64,000 nucleotides of DNA from positions 1 to 64,000 of the forward strand of contig NC_018393.1 of the NCBI RefSeq assembly GCF_000208865.1, written 5' to 3'. Of this stretch, positions 25,565 through 38,731 are shown in pieces (position 1 is the first letter of the stretch; every line of letters begins with the position of its first letter). This stretch comes from Neospora caninum Liverpool (taxonomy: Eukaryota > Apicomplexa > Conoidasida > Eucoccidiorida > Sarcocystidae). The position numbers were made by a program, and so were the translations under genes. Below the pieces are notes generated by a model, which did not search any database, was not told where the DNA came from, and saw only the letters and a list, made by a program, of their open reading frames with translations.

Positions 25565-28500
25565 ATGGAACAAAACAAAAGGTTCTCACTGTCAGTCGCT
25601 GACCACCACCGCAGTCAAATTCTGTCTCGCACTGAGGCCGCCAATCATTCACACACGAACAATCCCACCATTCCCCGCCCTCACGCAATATGGCCAGCAA
25701 TAATATCTCTCACGTTACACTTCCTCTCCTCGCTCGCCGACGCTCTGTCACAACCGCGTCCCGGGTCTCGCTCCAACAAATGGGTTCCGCCCCGCAACAC
25801 GACAGGCAGGAACAAAGCACACGTGATCCTCACCGCCTGCGGCTGCCGACAACCACAGTTGAATCGCGTCGCGCAGTGAAGCCGTCGATAATTTACGAAG
25901 TGAACCGCAAGCCTTTCCCCCCTCCCCCTACCACGCGAAATCATATTCCCCTGAAACAACACTCTCTCGTGCCTCGTCCAAACGCGTCTGTGCCTCCACG
26001 CAGGACGGATGAAACGAAACAAAAGGTTCTCACTGTCTGTCGCTGACCACCACCGCAGTCAAATTCTGTCTCGCACTGAGGCCGCCAATTATTCACACAC
26101 GAACAATCCCACCATTCCCCGCCCTCACGCAATATGGCCAGCAATAATATCTCTCACGTTACACTTCCTCTCCTCGCTCGCCGACGCTCTGTCACAACCG
26201 CGTCCCGAGTCTCGCTCCAACAAATGGGTTCCGCCCCGCAACACGACCGGCAGGAACAAAGCAAACGTGATCCTCACCGCCTGCGGCTGCCGACAACCAC
26301 AGTTGAATCGCGTCGCGCAGTGAAGCCGTCGATAATTTACGAAGTGAACCGCAAGCCTTTCCCCCCTCCCCCTACCACGCGAAATCATATTCCCCTGAAA
26401 CAACACTCTCTCGTGCCTCGTCCAAACGCGTCTGTGCCTCCACGCAGGACGGATGAAACGAAACAAACGGTTCTCACTGTCTGTCGCTGACCACCACCGC
26501 AGTCAAATTCTGTCTCGCACTGAGGCCGCCAATTATTCACACACGAACAATCCCACCATTCCCCGCCCTCACGCAATATGGCCAGCAATAATATCTCTCA
26601 CATTACACTTCCTCTCCTCGCTCGCCGACGCTCTGTCACAACCGCGTCCCGGGTCTCGCTCCAACAAACGGGTTCCGCCCCGCAACACGACCGGCAGGAA
26701 CAAAGCAAACGTGATCCTCACCGCCTGCGGCTGCCGACAACCACAGTTGAATCGCGTCGCGCAGTGAAGCCGTCGATAATTTACGAAGTGAACCGCAAGC
26801 CTTTCCCCCCTCCCCCTACCACGCGAAATCATATTCCCCTGAAACAACACTCTCTCGTGCCTCGTCCAAACGCGTCTGTGCCTCCACGCAGGACGGATGA
26901 AACGAAACAAAAGGTTCTCACTGTCTGTTGCTGACCACCACCGCAGTCAAATTCTGTCTCGCACTGAGGCCGCCAATTATTCACACACGAACAATCCCAC
27001 CATTCCCCGCCCTCACGCAATATGGCCAGCAATAATATCTCTCACATTACACTTCCTCTCCTCGCTCGCCGACGCTCTGTCACAACCGCGTCCCGGGTCT
27101 CGCTCCAACAAATGGGTTCCGCCCCGCAACACGACCGGCAGGAACAAAGCAAACGTGATCCTCACCGCCTGCGGCTGCCGACAACCACAGTTGAATCGCG
27201 TCGCGCAGTGAAGCCGTCGATAATTTACGAAGTGAACCGCAAGCCTTTCCCCCCTCCCCCTACCACGCGAAATCATATTCCCCTGAAACAACACTCTCTC
27301 GTGCCTCGTCCAAACGCGTCTGTGCCTCCACGCAGGACGGATGAAACGAAACAAAAGGTTCTCACTGTCTGTCGCTGACCACCACCGCAGTCAAATTCTG
27401 TCTCGCACTGAGGCCGCCAATTATTCACACACGAACAATCCCACCATTCCCCGCCCTCACGCAATATGGCCAGCAATAATATCTCACATTACACTTCCTC
27501 TCCTCGCTCGCCGACGCTCTGTCACAACCGCGTCCCGGGTCTCGCTCCAACAAATGGGTTCCGCCCCGCAACACGACCGGCAGGAACAAAGCACACGTGA
27601 TCCTCACCGCCTGCGGCTGCCGACAACCACAGTTGAGTTGCGTCGCGCAGTGAAGCCGTCGATAATTTACGAAGTGAACCGCAAGCCTTTCCCCCCTCCC
27701 CCTACCACGCGAAATCATATTCCCCTGAAACAACACTCTCTCGTGCCTCGTCCAAACGCGTCTGTGCCTCCACGCAGGACGGATGAAACAAAACAAAAGG
27801 TTCACACTGTCTGTTGCTGACCACCACCGCAGTCAAATTCTGTCTCGCACTGAGGCCGCCAATTATTCACACACGAACAATCCCACCATTCCCCGCCCTC
27901 ACGCAATATGGCCAGCAATAATATCTCTCACGTTACACTTCCTCTCCTCGCTCGCCGACGCTCTGTCACAACCGCGTCCCGGGTCTCGCTCCAACAAATG
28001 GGTTCCGCCCCGCAACACGACCGGCAGGAACAAAGCAAACGTGATCCTCACCGCCTGCGGCTGCCGACAACCACAGTTGAATCGCGTCGCGCAGTGAAGC
28101 CGTCGATAATTTACGAAGTGAACCGCAAGCCTTTCCCCCCTCCCCCTACCACGCGAAATCATATTCCCCTGAAACAACACTCTCTCGTGCCTCGTCCAAA
28201 CGCGTCTGTGCCTCCACGCAGGACGGATGAAACGAAACAAACGGTTCTCACTGTCTGTTGCTGACCACCACCGCAGTCAAATTCTGTCTCGCACTGAGGC
28301 CGCCAATTATTCACACACGAACAATCCCACCATTCCCCGCCCTCACGCAATATGGCCAGCAATAATATCTCTCACGTTACACTTCCTCTCCTCGCTCGCC
28401 GACGCTCTGTCACAACCGCGTCCCGGGTCTCGCTCCAACAAATGGGTTCCGCCCCGCAACACGACAGGCAGGAACAAAGCACACGTGATCCTCACCGCCT

Positions 28501-29200
28501 GCGGCTGCCGACAACCACAGTTGAATCGCGTCGCGCAGTGAAGCCGTCGATAATTTACGAAGTGAACCGCAAGCCTTTCCCCCCTCCCCCTACCACGCGA
28601 AATCATATTCCCCTGAAACAACACTCTCTCGTGCCTCGTCCAAACGCGTCTGTGCCTCCACGCAGGACGGATGAAACGAAACAAACGGTTCTCACTGTCT
28701 GTCGCTGACCACCACCGCAGTCAAATTCTGTCTCGCACTGAGGCCGCCAATTATTCACACACGAACAATCCCACCATTCCCCGCCCTCACGCAATATGGC
28801 CAGCAATAATATCTCTCACGTTACACTTCCTCTCCTCGCTCGCCGACGCTCTGTCACAACCGCGTCCCGGGTCTCGCTCCAACAAATGGGTTCCGCCCCG
28901 CAACACGACAGGCAGGAACAAAGCACACGTGATCCTCACCGCCTGCGGCTGCCGACAACCACAGTTGAATCGCGTCGCGCAGTGAAGCCGTCGATAATTT
29001 ACGAAGTGAACCGCAAGCCTTTCCCCCCTCCCCCTACCACGCGAAATCATATTCCCCTGAAACAACACTCTCTCGTGCCTCGTCCAAACGCGTCTGTGCC
29101 TCCACGCAGGACGGATGAAACGAAACAAAAGGTTCTCACTGTCTGTTGCTGACCACCACCGCAGTCAAATTCTGTCCCGCTCTGAGGCCGTCAATTATTT
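25565..29200 (+). repeat. Tandem satellite array, eight 444-bp units plus a partial ninth
   Basis: Units begin at 25,565, 26,009, 26,453, 26,897, 27,341, 27,783, 28,227 and 28,671; a partial unit runs 29,115-29,200 and decays. The period is 444 bp except the fifth unit (442 bp), which has lost two bases in atatctctcac. Copies differ at only a handful of sites. Each unit is an old dimer: agttgaatcg..gccgtcgataattta (26,301) matches agtcaaattc..gccgccaattatt (26,057 and 26,501), giving half-lengths of 244 and 200 bp. The recurring open frames on both strands follow from a period divisible by three and are not genes. Confidence 0.93.
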
Positions 29201-32200
29201 ACGCACAAAAAGGCACATGGGTCGTAGTCCCAACCCCCTCCGCAAGTGCTGTCTGGCCCCACGTTATTGCTAAGCAGCTCTGTCTAACGCTCTGTCCAGG
29301 TTCTTGCTTTGCAGGGTCCATGCTAGCTAACGCCGTTTGGTAAAACGATGACTGACCCGGAAGCCCATTCGGCCGAGTGTGCATCTGCTTTTGCCAAAAA
29401 AGCAACCCCCTATAGGTGTTGCCTGACGTTCGCAGAACTTTTCAGATCACCCTGGCGTTCTCGCTGAACTGGAACCTCTTCGGCACTCTGTAGGGCATGG
29501 AGTTACCCGGAGTACATGTCTTGCATCTGACTGGAAGATGGACTCCACCTTCAGCACGTTGGCGATCGAATGGTGCATACTGTCTGCATCTCCCATTTTT
29601 GTCGCCCTCAATATCTGGCCACCCGCGAAGACAATAAGACTCACTCGGAGGGACTGTACCACCGGAATTACAGTTTCTTGTAGCTCTATACTGTGACATG
29701 CTAGCGGCGACACGGGAAGTGTGTTTCAAAGAAAAGGGATGTTTAGCCTGGAAGTTAATGTCGCTACGCATGTCTTCCTCTGGTGATACACCTGGACAAA
29801 CGAGTGGTATTTTAGTAGATAATGAACGGTAAGACTTTGCAGGGATGCGAAGTGCTGTTTTGTTTTGTGGTGCTGTCACACTGTTAGAAGGGTTGGGATG
29901 GAGCCGCGGAGGCATTCAGATACCGTCGATGATGGTCTGTGCACAAGGCTCCGGGAGAGTACATAGAAGCACCAAAGGGACGGTAGTTGCATATCCAAGT
30001 CTGACACGGGATACTCGAAAAGGTAGGTGGTACGGCATGAAGACCTGCCACTCAAACGCCATGACCGCCTCAGCGAATCTTCTTCCTGTGCTCAGTTCTC
30101 TACGTTGAAACCGTTTTTGACCAGTGATGCTGCAGAACCAACAGATTATCACTGTACGGCGGTCCCTGTGTTCCATATCTGGCGGACGGGGATCTTGATG
30201 ATACCCCCTCCTTGGAAACAGAGTTCTAGGCCATAGGAGTCAAAGAGGTCCATCCGTCCATATCTGACGCTTACGGTAATCAGGTACTGCAGTAGCACAA
30301 AGAGGCAACTCCCACCATCGAATGAGCAAGTAGCTCTTGTGGTGACCCATAGAGGAACGAAGGCTTGATGCTGTGTAGAAAGCACGCTTTTGTGCAGTGC
30401 AAGTGATGGACTTCGCGGTGATCACACGACGATAACGACGAGACACCAGGCAGAGCTGCAGTGCCGTTATCCTGAACTACACTAAGCTTACAACCTAGAA
30501 AAAACGTAAGGAAAACTCAGCGACGACACCGAATGAGGACGCCGATTCGATGCCGCTGCAGAAATCGACAAATGTGTCTATCGCTTTTGAGCTAACTACA
30601 GTCATTCGGTCGCCTTTTCAAGAGATGGCTACTTAGATCGCTCCCCCATGCGAAATGCAAACTCACAACCGTTATAACGATGGCAACCGTTGCTAGGCCA
30701 GCAGCCACCTACACACCGCAGGAGAACAGCACAGAAATCACGCGTTTTGGTAGGGCGCACGCCAGTGGCAATTCCGCAACTGAACATTTTGTGGAGCAAT
30801 ACACCTGTGAGGACCATTTCTTCTCGTAGCCTCTCCTCTCGTACAATACGAAATACAATATTCTTACGTTTATATCGGATACGAATCGAACTGTCTCACG
30901 ACGTTCTGAAACCAGCTCACGTGCCGCTCGCATGTCAGTCTCTGCTTCCAACATCAGCACTCGGCATCGTCTCGATCGATAGCGAAGGCTGAGGCGGCGC
31001 GTAACTGCTGCTATTATGAGCAGGAGCCGACCAAAGCTAATGGGAGCAGGACACTGCCCATCGCGCAGGAGCCAGCACCGCGCGTGGACGCGAAGCCACT
31101 TGAGAACGCACTTTCGTTTTCCGGGTCTAAAGGACAGGCAGAGCGCATCACGTCACAGTGGAATCGAACATGGTCATGAAAGTGCTTAAGGGGTTTCCGC
31201 TCTTCCACACATCAGGCTCCAAATACGAAGGGCACGCAGATGCTCCCTCGACAGTGCCTATGCGGCACATTCAGAGCAACACTAAAACTCCTTTACTACG
31301 CGGTGAAGCAGGGGGTATACGCGAGAGGCGGGAGCAAAACTGTTGCTCTTCGTGCACAGGGTTCGGGCACGCTGGCCTCAGAAAATACCTACAGATGCCC
31401 CCACACCAACCAAAGCAACTGGAAGTGTGAATCATTTATAATTGTTGATGCATTTGACCGAATTATAACGGGAATGCTGGCACCGGTTGGATCGACGCCA
31501 ACTGAGTCCCTTATTGGGTTGCTTTAGGATACCACCTAGTTTCAAGAGGAGAGTGCTACATCAGCGAACCTCACCGGCATCGACAAAAGTTGGCAATGTC
31601 GGGCGGCTCATTCGTTGGCAGAATCTTTGGTGTACACGCCTCTCAGAGACCCCCTGCCTTTCCACAAAATTCTTATTAGCACTACTGTTGTGCGTTTTAC
31701 TATGATGCAACACTTTCTTGCCATAGCAGGCACGAATGCCCGAATGTCTTCGCCATATGGTATCATGTATCATGATTGACTGAGCCACAGGCTGTGGTGG
31801 GACCTCATGTGGTCCTGGGGACTCTTCCAATTATGCGACTTCCAGGCGATCGAGTGCCACCAGCATGCATCGACTCTCACTGTCTCTGGCCGCTTTTCTT
31901 TGGTAGCCTGCACACAAAGATGAAGGATTCCCAGTTGTGAGACGTTTCCAAGTCAGAGGTTAGACACGCTGTCGAACAGTTTCACGGGGTTTCACGCATC
32001 GGCAGGCTCTGCCGAAACTTAATAGAGCTCCTTGTAAGTACATACACCCGACCACTCCAACTATCAGTATAGCGGTGGCAATGGGACAAAACAGCACAAG
32101 TAGTGTAGTGGGCGCTCCCGCCTGCCTCATTCAACGGACAACGACAACGAAGATCCGCTGATCGGCATACGCGCCACAGTCGGAGCCGCCAGTCAGACAT

Positions 32201-35200
32201 CATGCTCGTCGTCTTGGCCACCCTGTGATACAAAAAGTGAAAAGGAATTCATCATTAGCGCCTTAGTCATTCTGGCTTAAACGCTACGCAACAGTAGTCC
32301 TCCACACGTTTTTCTGCATATGACAAGGCATGCACGAAACACGAGTCAGTCCCCGGGTACGGATTCCGTCGAGCCAAGTCTACGATGTTCGGCACAACCT
32401 CAGCATGAAACCGATCACAAAAACAGTAAAGACAACACAGCAAGTTGACGGTAACGCCCCAGACTGCATCCAGAAACAGTTATTTGGACCTGTGCATCTC
32501 ATGAATCTGGCTCGTTGTATTGGATCAATGCAGCAACCTGTGCGAGATAAGCAGCTGACGAGAAGCGGCACCCAGTGGGATAGCAATTGTTGCAGGCGCG
32601 ACGGTTGAACTAGGGAGAGCACCTCACTAAGTGTTGCAAGAATCTGCGGAAACAAGGGTCGTATGAATACAGCAAAATAGTACTCACGAGCCCTGTTATT
32701 TTCCCTGCTCCGCGTGCCTAATAACACACACAAGGAAATGAGACAAAGGTAGTTGAAGCGCAAGGTAGTACAAGACACTCGTGGGGCGACTCCTGTACGA
32801 CAGAATGTCAACTATACCTACGAAATGCTACCATTTCGCTCGCAACAGCAGCATATTCTTCCCCGCTGGAGGCGGGAATTCGAGAACTTCCCCACTAGTT
32901 AAGCAGCTTGGAGTCACTTACACCACTGTGTTTCTGCAGGAACGCAACCCACACAGGGTGTGCAGCGTTACAGTGAAAACTGCGCCAAGTCATGAATGCT
33001 CGATGAGTGAGACCGACGAAGAACAATCACCGAAGGCACGTCCGCATATGCGGTTCGCTTCCATTCCTCAAACTTCTGTCGCTGCAAACGAACATGCGAA
33101 CACTGCTAAGAAATACTGAAGTCAGCTCCGCCATGGTAGCCGGGGTCGCCAACCCCCGAGTGTCAAACGACGCTTTTCCCGAGCGTCGAATGACGCTAAG
33201 AGGGTCCGATGCCGGCCCTGTCTACCAGGAGGCTGGAACGAGCTCTCATAACAATGTCCAGCCGAAAAACAGTTCCATATCATCCGGTTCTGCAGTAAGC
33301 AAGCTCTGCGAATAGTTGCGGAGACAACCACCGAAATCACGTCGTTGTCTCTCATGACTGGAACTGCAGATGGGTGGCTCGTGCTCTTCTTTAGATAGGC
33401 CCATTTCAAATGCCGCTGTTTCGATAAGCAAGCGAACCTGAAAAGACTGTCATTGCAAATTTCGATCCTTGTCTGCAATCGTTAATCACCTCTGGCCTCC
33501 GTCACTTTCCTTGCTGGTGTCAGGGAATTCCATAATGGCCACCACCAGACAGCATGGGAAGTAAGTCAGCGATTTACGCAGACAAAAACCCATTCGCTTC
33601 CACCCGATTTGTCCGGGTCGTTGGACACCCAAGTCGGCGCCTTCATTCGCTAGTTAAGAAATCCAATGAGGTGGTCAGCTACGAGCTGGAAAGCAGTGAG
33701 GCCCGGCTGTAGCGTCTCATGCATCTTCAGCACGACTATCCTCCATGTGCTTTATATAACTCCTTTTCATCCGGCCGTTCCGTTTTCGAAGGCAACCTCT
33801 CAGCTTTTTCCATCTGGGTCACAAAACTAAAGTCTCCTAGTACCAATCATTATCCTGAAAACTCTTCTGCTTTTCATGACTTCAAATACAATCTAACCAC
33901 GGGACCGCCGACGGAGTGGTCATGCCGCCGGGGGACTCAACCACGAATAGACGCTCACATCTCCAGAAACGCAGAGTCGGCTTACAGGTGGTCTGATGAG
34001 AGCGATAATCATCATCCATACACGCCAGGAGCTACATGCGCCTCTACATTGAGTAACTGCGCGAACTACAGAAGCGAAGTCCTGACTAGCACAGCGATGA
34101 CTTAAAATGACGGCCGTCCCGGTCGCACTGCCGCTGGATGCTTGTGTATGGATGTAGAGTTGCTAGACTAACGTGGCGCTGGCATTCGCAACTTACGCCC
34201 CGACTGAGGGTAAACGGGCAAAATAAGACCAAAATAACCCAAGAGCTTTGGTGCTAAAAGGGCATGTAATCCAATTTAGACTCTGAATTGCTGGAGCACG
34301 GTGCAACAACGTCCGCGCTGTAGCAAGTCTTCCTTTAACTGTTGCGGCATCTTGATGGCACTCAGGAGACGCATGAATGGTGACCCACGTAGGGGGGGCT
34401 CAGTTGTCTTACTTTGTCTTTTTCCCGCCTTGAAAAGCATGGCGCAGAAGAGGACAAAAAGTGCAACGCTAATAAGGCTGCAAATCACACACACATACAC
34501 ACATACAGATAAGATGATTCCATGGAGGGGTCGGCTACACAGCATGATGGAGCCGTCCCTTTTCTGCGGTGGTCCGCGGATAACCGCACGAGACCAGGCC
34601 TTCGTTTTGCGACAGCGACTGGACAGAATGGCCGCGACTACGAATTGTTTTAACCCCATGCATCACAAGCATCATTTCACCGACACGGCGGACTAGATAT
34701 TCCACTAAAGAAGTTCGACAAAATGCGACTCTCCCGACGGCTCAGAAGCGCGCCTTCCTCATTTGTATGGCACTTCGGGATCCGGAGGACCAAGTCGACC
34801 GTGAGACACACATATGGAGAAGGGAGATCGTTGGAACCACCCTGGCAGTCCAAGACTCGTTTCACATAGTTTGTACGGGGTAGCCGTTTTTTCTAGCTCC
34901 AGTCGCAGAAAAAGACTCAACGGAAATTAGCGTTTCACGCCTGGCATATCAGACCTCTCTGTATATTTGCGCACTGCTTCCGGACACACTAGAAAATAGA
35001 TCTCCACCTCACACCGTGAAGCTGAGGAAGTTTAGGAAAGTCCCTGCAGTACACGCGCTAACGGGTTGGTGGGCACTGGACGTCCACGTAGAGTCAGCTT
35101 TGGTAAGCAGTCACGTTGTGAACTTCAGATGTGTGTGACTGCATCAACAATTTGAGCAGTGTTTTGTTGAACCGTTTTCCCATCCTCATGACGGAAACCA

Positions 35201-35767
35201 TAGCGCGGGAACTGATGCGTTTCCTTGTCGAGCCAGAGCCGTGGGAACCAACACGCCAGCGGGGCAAACAAGTTCTCGCTGTAAAAAAGGCCCTCGCTGC
35301 TCTAAGGGGAGTTCCTTGAAAAGGCAAAGCGCCCTTCGTTCGATTTCTGGATATCCGTTGGTCGGATACGTTTGTCTCAGCACAATAGAAAGACGTATTT
35401 GTGGAGAATGAGCACTGCCTCCACCTTCTACACAGCTGGCTTCTTGCTGGAGAAAACGTCCCTTTTAGCGCAACCATCCGACCAGATTGTGCGCCCTACA
35501 CAGCCCTCTCCTCCTAGGAAGAGATGTCTAGAAAAAATCTCCGTCTGCATTGCAGAAACACGTGTCTCTATCGGCCAAAAGGTACAGAAAGGCGAACGAT
35601 GTAAATAGGTCACCCAAGTAGTAGACAACTGGCTATGCAGGAATGCTAGCAGCTGCTGTAGATTCTCCTGCTCTTAGGACTATTCTTTCTGCTCGTTGTG
35701 GCCAAAGTACCCGCAACGACGTATAACAGTGTAGTGTAGGTGCCTATCTGTTTCCTCTGTTTTCTAC
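29201..35767. other. Gene-poor stretch
   Basis: Mixed-composition sequence with short open frames only. One helical plus-strand frame at 35,131-35,319 (FPILMTETIARELMRFLVEP) follows an acceptor-like ttcag and could be a terminal exon, but nothing upstream joins it. No RNA gene or mobile element recognised. Confidence 0.35.
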
Positions 35768-36373
35768 TCACACTCCAAGTCTCATTTCCTGCCGGACTCT
35801 TCCGGAACGTTGGATGGTTGAAACACGCATGGCGACTCCCGAACGGCTACTCTGTCCCCGTTTCCTCTTGAGGGTACTGCTCCGATTTAATCCGTTGTAG
35901 TTCTTGTCATCTTCCCCTGCAGCGTCGCCGTCCTCTTCTGTAACCATGTTCTCTGTTCGTGCATCATCCTCCACATCGGCATGGGGTCCGTTGTAGTTCT
36001 CGTCCTCTTCGTCTGTAGCGTCGCTATCCCCTAATGTAACCGCGTTCTCTGTTCGCGCCTCATCCTCCGTGTCGACAGTACTCTCCCAAGCAGTGGTCTC
36101 GCCAGTGGAAACGGCGGCAGCAAGGGATGTGCACATTCGCGGTGTTGAGAAATCCAGAGAGAAGAAAAACGGAGAACACAGGCAGAGTGCAGCGGAGAGA
36201 AACAGTACACTCAAGCCATGAACACGGAGTCTCCCAGGTCTCCGTTCCACTCGAGAGGGAAGCTGGGCCCCAAAGGGGAGTCCCAAACGTTTCTGCCGAA
36301 ATACCATGGCCTTTCTCTTCTGGCTCCTCCTCGTGCCTCGAGCGAAGATGTCGCTACTGGGTGTAGGCTTCAT
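35768..36373 (-). CDS. Candidate membrane or secreted acidic-repeat protein, 201 aa
   Basis: A single open frame from ATG at 36,373 to TGA at 35,768. Residues 1-50 are basic, 51-72 form one hydrophobic segment (VHGLSVLFLSAALCLCSPFF) that could act as an internal signal or anchor, and residues about 102-129 and 134-161 are two acidic repeats of 28 residues with a 32-residue period (key parts EARTENAV / DARTENMV and DENYNG / DKNYNG). The tail from 164 is basic (STLKRKRGQSSRSG). This architecture is common in coccidian secreted (dense-granule-like) proteins, but no named family is recognised. A consensus gtgagt donor lies at 35,771, three bases before the stop, so further exons may follow. Expression is not shown. 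Confidence 0.5.
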   Translation of the reverse strand: MKPTPSSDIFARGTRRSQKRKAMVFRQKRLGLPFGAQLPSRVERRPGRLRVHGLSVLFLSAALCLCSPFFFSLDFSTPRMCTSLAAAVSTGETTAWESTVDTEDEARTENAVTLGDSDATDEEDENYNGPHADVEDDARTENMVTEEDGDAAGEDDKNYNGLNRSSTLKRKRGQSSRSGVAMRVSTIQRSGRVRQEMRLGV

Positions 36374-38231
36374 CGTTGCTGATTGACCTCACGCGGAACG
36401 CCACTGACGACACAACAATTTGACGAACCGTCTAGGCTGTGAACACGGTCTCTACAGCAACAGAGCTCCCACGACTTCGATGACAAAAGGGAACTCCGAG
36501 AAAAGGGTCGCCCATAAATAAGCAAAGGGACTGGAGAAAGGTGGCACAAGTCAGTAATTTTTAGCGTTTTCTAGTCCTGGACCGTTGCCTCGTAGGCAAA
36601 GTCACACAACACACCGACAGTCGCTGAGTGGTCATGTGTGCCCGGCTCTCCTCCTGCTGGATACAAAGGGTGCTGTTGTTTGCTAGAATATTAGAAATGT
36701 TTTAAAATTCCAGGTGCATTTTTCGCTGAAGCATGCAGAATCGGTAGGGATAGGCAGACATCCAACAGAGTGCACAGCCTGGGACCGTTCGATTTTTTCT
36801 ACATGACACTCCGTCCGTTAAAAAGCCGAGCCAGTCTGAGGAAATTTCTCTTTCCGCAGTGCACGGTTTCGGTAGCGCCGTGCGAGCGCGCAACTAAAAT
36901 AGCCCTTGCGTGTCCAGACGAGTGACACTGTCGCGCGCTGCGCTCTGTCTGACGCTGCTGTGGTTACCCAGCGCCTCCCTCTGCGTGCCCCTCAAACAAT
37001 GAATCCCACAGGAAAAAAGAACATGAACGACCAATCTCCAACAACATCGATGGATAGCGTCACTTCTGGAAGCTAGAATCAATCTTTGGCTGAAGGAACT
37101 CAGGAGAGGAGGCGGAGCACGCCATCCGTGGAGCGTCAGCCACTACTGTCCCGTCCGCCTACCCGCCCTGACCGTGAACAACAGCCCCCTAACTCCATCC
37201 AGTGTCGGATGGTGGGGGATACTCGAACCACATATGCCCGATGTCCTTGATGCGATTCATCCATTGTGCGCCAGTTTATTGACACGTAGACAGGAGTGAA
37301 TTTGTGACAAGGGACTCTAATCCGCAAAGCATTTGTAGTCACTATTAAAAACAGATAACGTTCAGGCTTGGCCGTAGACATCTATCGGGCCCAGAAAGAT
37401 TCACGCAGGGATTTCCATCAATATGATTTGTTTGTCGTTAATGCATCTTTTTCACTACAGAGTAGACGATAAAAATAACGTGGATACTCTCGCTTTTATT
37501 CCAAGGAGTGACGCGGTATCTACACGCGGAGAATCCCATTTTGCGATGGCTAGCCTTGGGAGGCTATGAGCTCCCTCACGACACAAGGAAAGTCTATCGA
37601 CGGTTTCTCTGGGTACTGAAACATTACTCGGCTGGTTTCACTAGCTCCACTGAAGACGACCTTGCTTCCCAGTGATAGCGGAGGTACACATGCTTCAGTA
37701 GCGTTGTTGCTGCACCGTCTGGTCGTTTTTCGTGGGGAGATACCCCGATTCGTGTGTATAATAAATCCTTGCGCACGTGTTTCACGGCTGAACGGCTATT
37801 CCTTAATATTTCAGGAATACGTTTGCGCTCATTTTTGCTGCTTCCCTGCTATATTTGGCGACGAGGACAGTAGCATGTGAAAAATACGCCACCCCTTTTC
37901 GCAGGTGGCAAAAAGAACCTGTGCGCATCGCCTCTTACGGTGGAGCCTCTCCTGCGTCTTTTACCCCCTTTCCTTATCATCGTTCTCTCCTTTGTGCGTT
38001 GGTTGCAAAAGCTAAGCTCGCACTTCGATAAGGAGCCAACAAAGGACGTCGTGGCCAGGTGTATATTTTTTTCCTTCCACTACGGAGCACAACACTTCAT
38101 CGCTTCACCGGCAATTTCCGTCCTATCCGGTCACCATCAACAGTATGTGATACTGATTTTCTTTCGCACGACCAAGCAAACTACATCTGACTTGCTTGCT
38201 CCTCTGCTCCACCTTCCTCTGCGATTGGCTA
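36374..38231. other. Gene-free stretch upstream of the acidic-repeat gene
   Basis: Sits 5' of the minus-strand gene at 36,373 and may hold its promoter. No recognised regulatory motif. Small ORFs here lack exon-like composition. Confidence 0.35.
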
Positions 38232-38345
38232 GGGTGAAGATGTAAATGAAGATGCTGCAAGAAAAACCGATGTAGAATTAGAGGCAGACGAAGAAAAGGA
38301 CAACAGCTACGTCCTCATGAAAAGGACAACAGCTACGTCCTCATG
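38232..38345 (+). pseudogene. Broken acidic-repeat exon carrying a frameshifting 26-bp duplication
   Basis: After a pyrimidine-rich acceptor-like site (ttggctag before 38,232) the plus strand reads an acidic peptide: GEDVNEDAARKTDVELEADE, then EKDNSYVLM. This resembles the acidic repeats of the protein at 35,768-36,373 (VEDDARTENMV, EDDKNYNG). A 26-bp segment starting gaaaaggacaacagctacg is present twice in tandem (38,293-38,318 and 38,319-38,344), shifting frame and leading to a TGA. It looks like a relic of a related gene; the relationship is by composition and short motifs only. Confidence 0.35.
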
Positions 38346-38681
38346 ACAGATGTTTCAGGTGCGATAACTTTGTCACCCACGTGACTCTGCAGACCGTAGC
38401 AAATTTTCCTTGCTTGCCTCTCCGTTTCTAGGGCCCTCTTCTTCAGGTCGTCCTCCATCCGTGTTCATATGTCCACAGTTGGGACGGGCGATGCAGGCGA
38501 GCCACACGTAATCCAGATGACAGACAAGAGGCACCGGTCGAGAGTGAGAAACCGAACCTCTCATTTTAGCGAAGCAAACTGCACTTTTCTTCAACATTTT
38601 ATTTTACTGTGGACACATCGGGCAGACAACATCCTCGTTCATCCGACTGATATCTGATGTTGGCAAGTATATACCTGAAAC

Positions 38682-38731
38682 TTGCAAGAATACCACGTTA
38701 ACATTTTTTGCAGGAATACCACGTTAACATT
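38682..38731. repeat. 26-bp direct duplication
   Basis: The string ttgca(a/g)gaataccacgtt continues as aacatt and occurs at 38,682 and again at 38,708, an offset of exactly 26 bp. Confidence 0.9.

Noticed and set aside
25565..29150. Recurrent 104-, 113- and 118-codon frames as a tandem gene family
   Set aside because: Overlapping frames on both strands in a 444-bp unit (divisible by three) explain them. Codon positions vary without frame preservation.
1..29200. CRISPR array or bacterial operon features
   Set aside because: Direct repeats are satellite-sized without spacers of constant length; splicing and NUMTs show a eukaryotic nuclear genome.
35131..35319. Helical plus-strand peptide FPILMTETIARELMRFLVEP as a gene
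   Set aside because: Composition is attractive, but there is no ATG in frame, no upstream exon and no family match.
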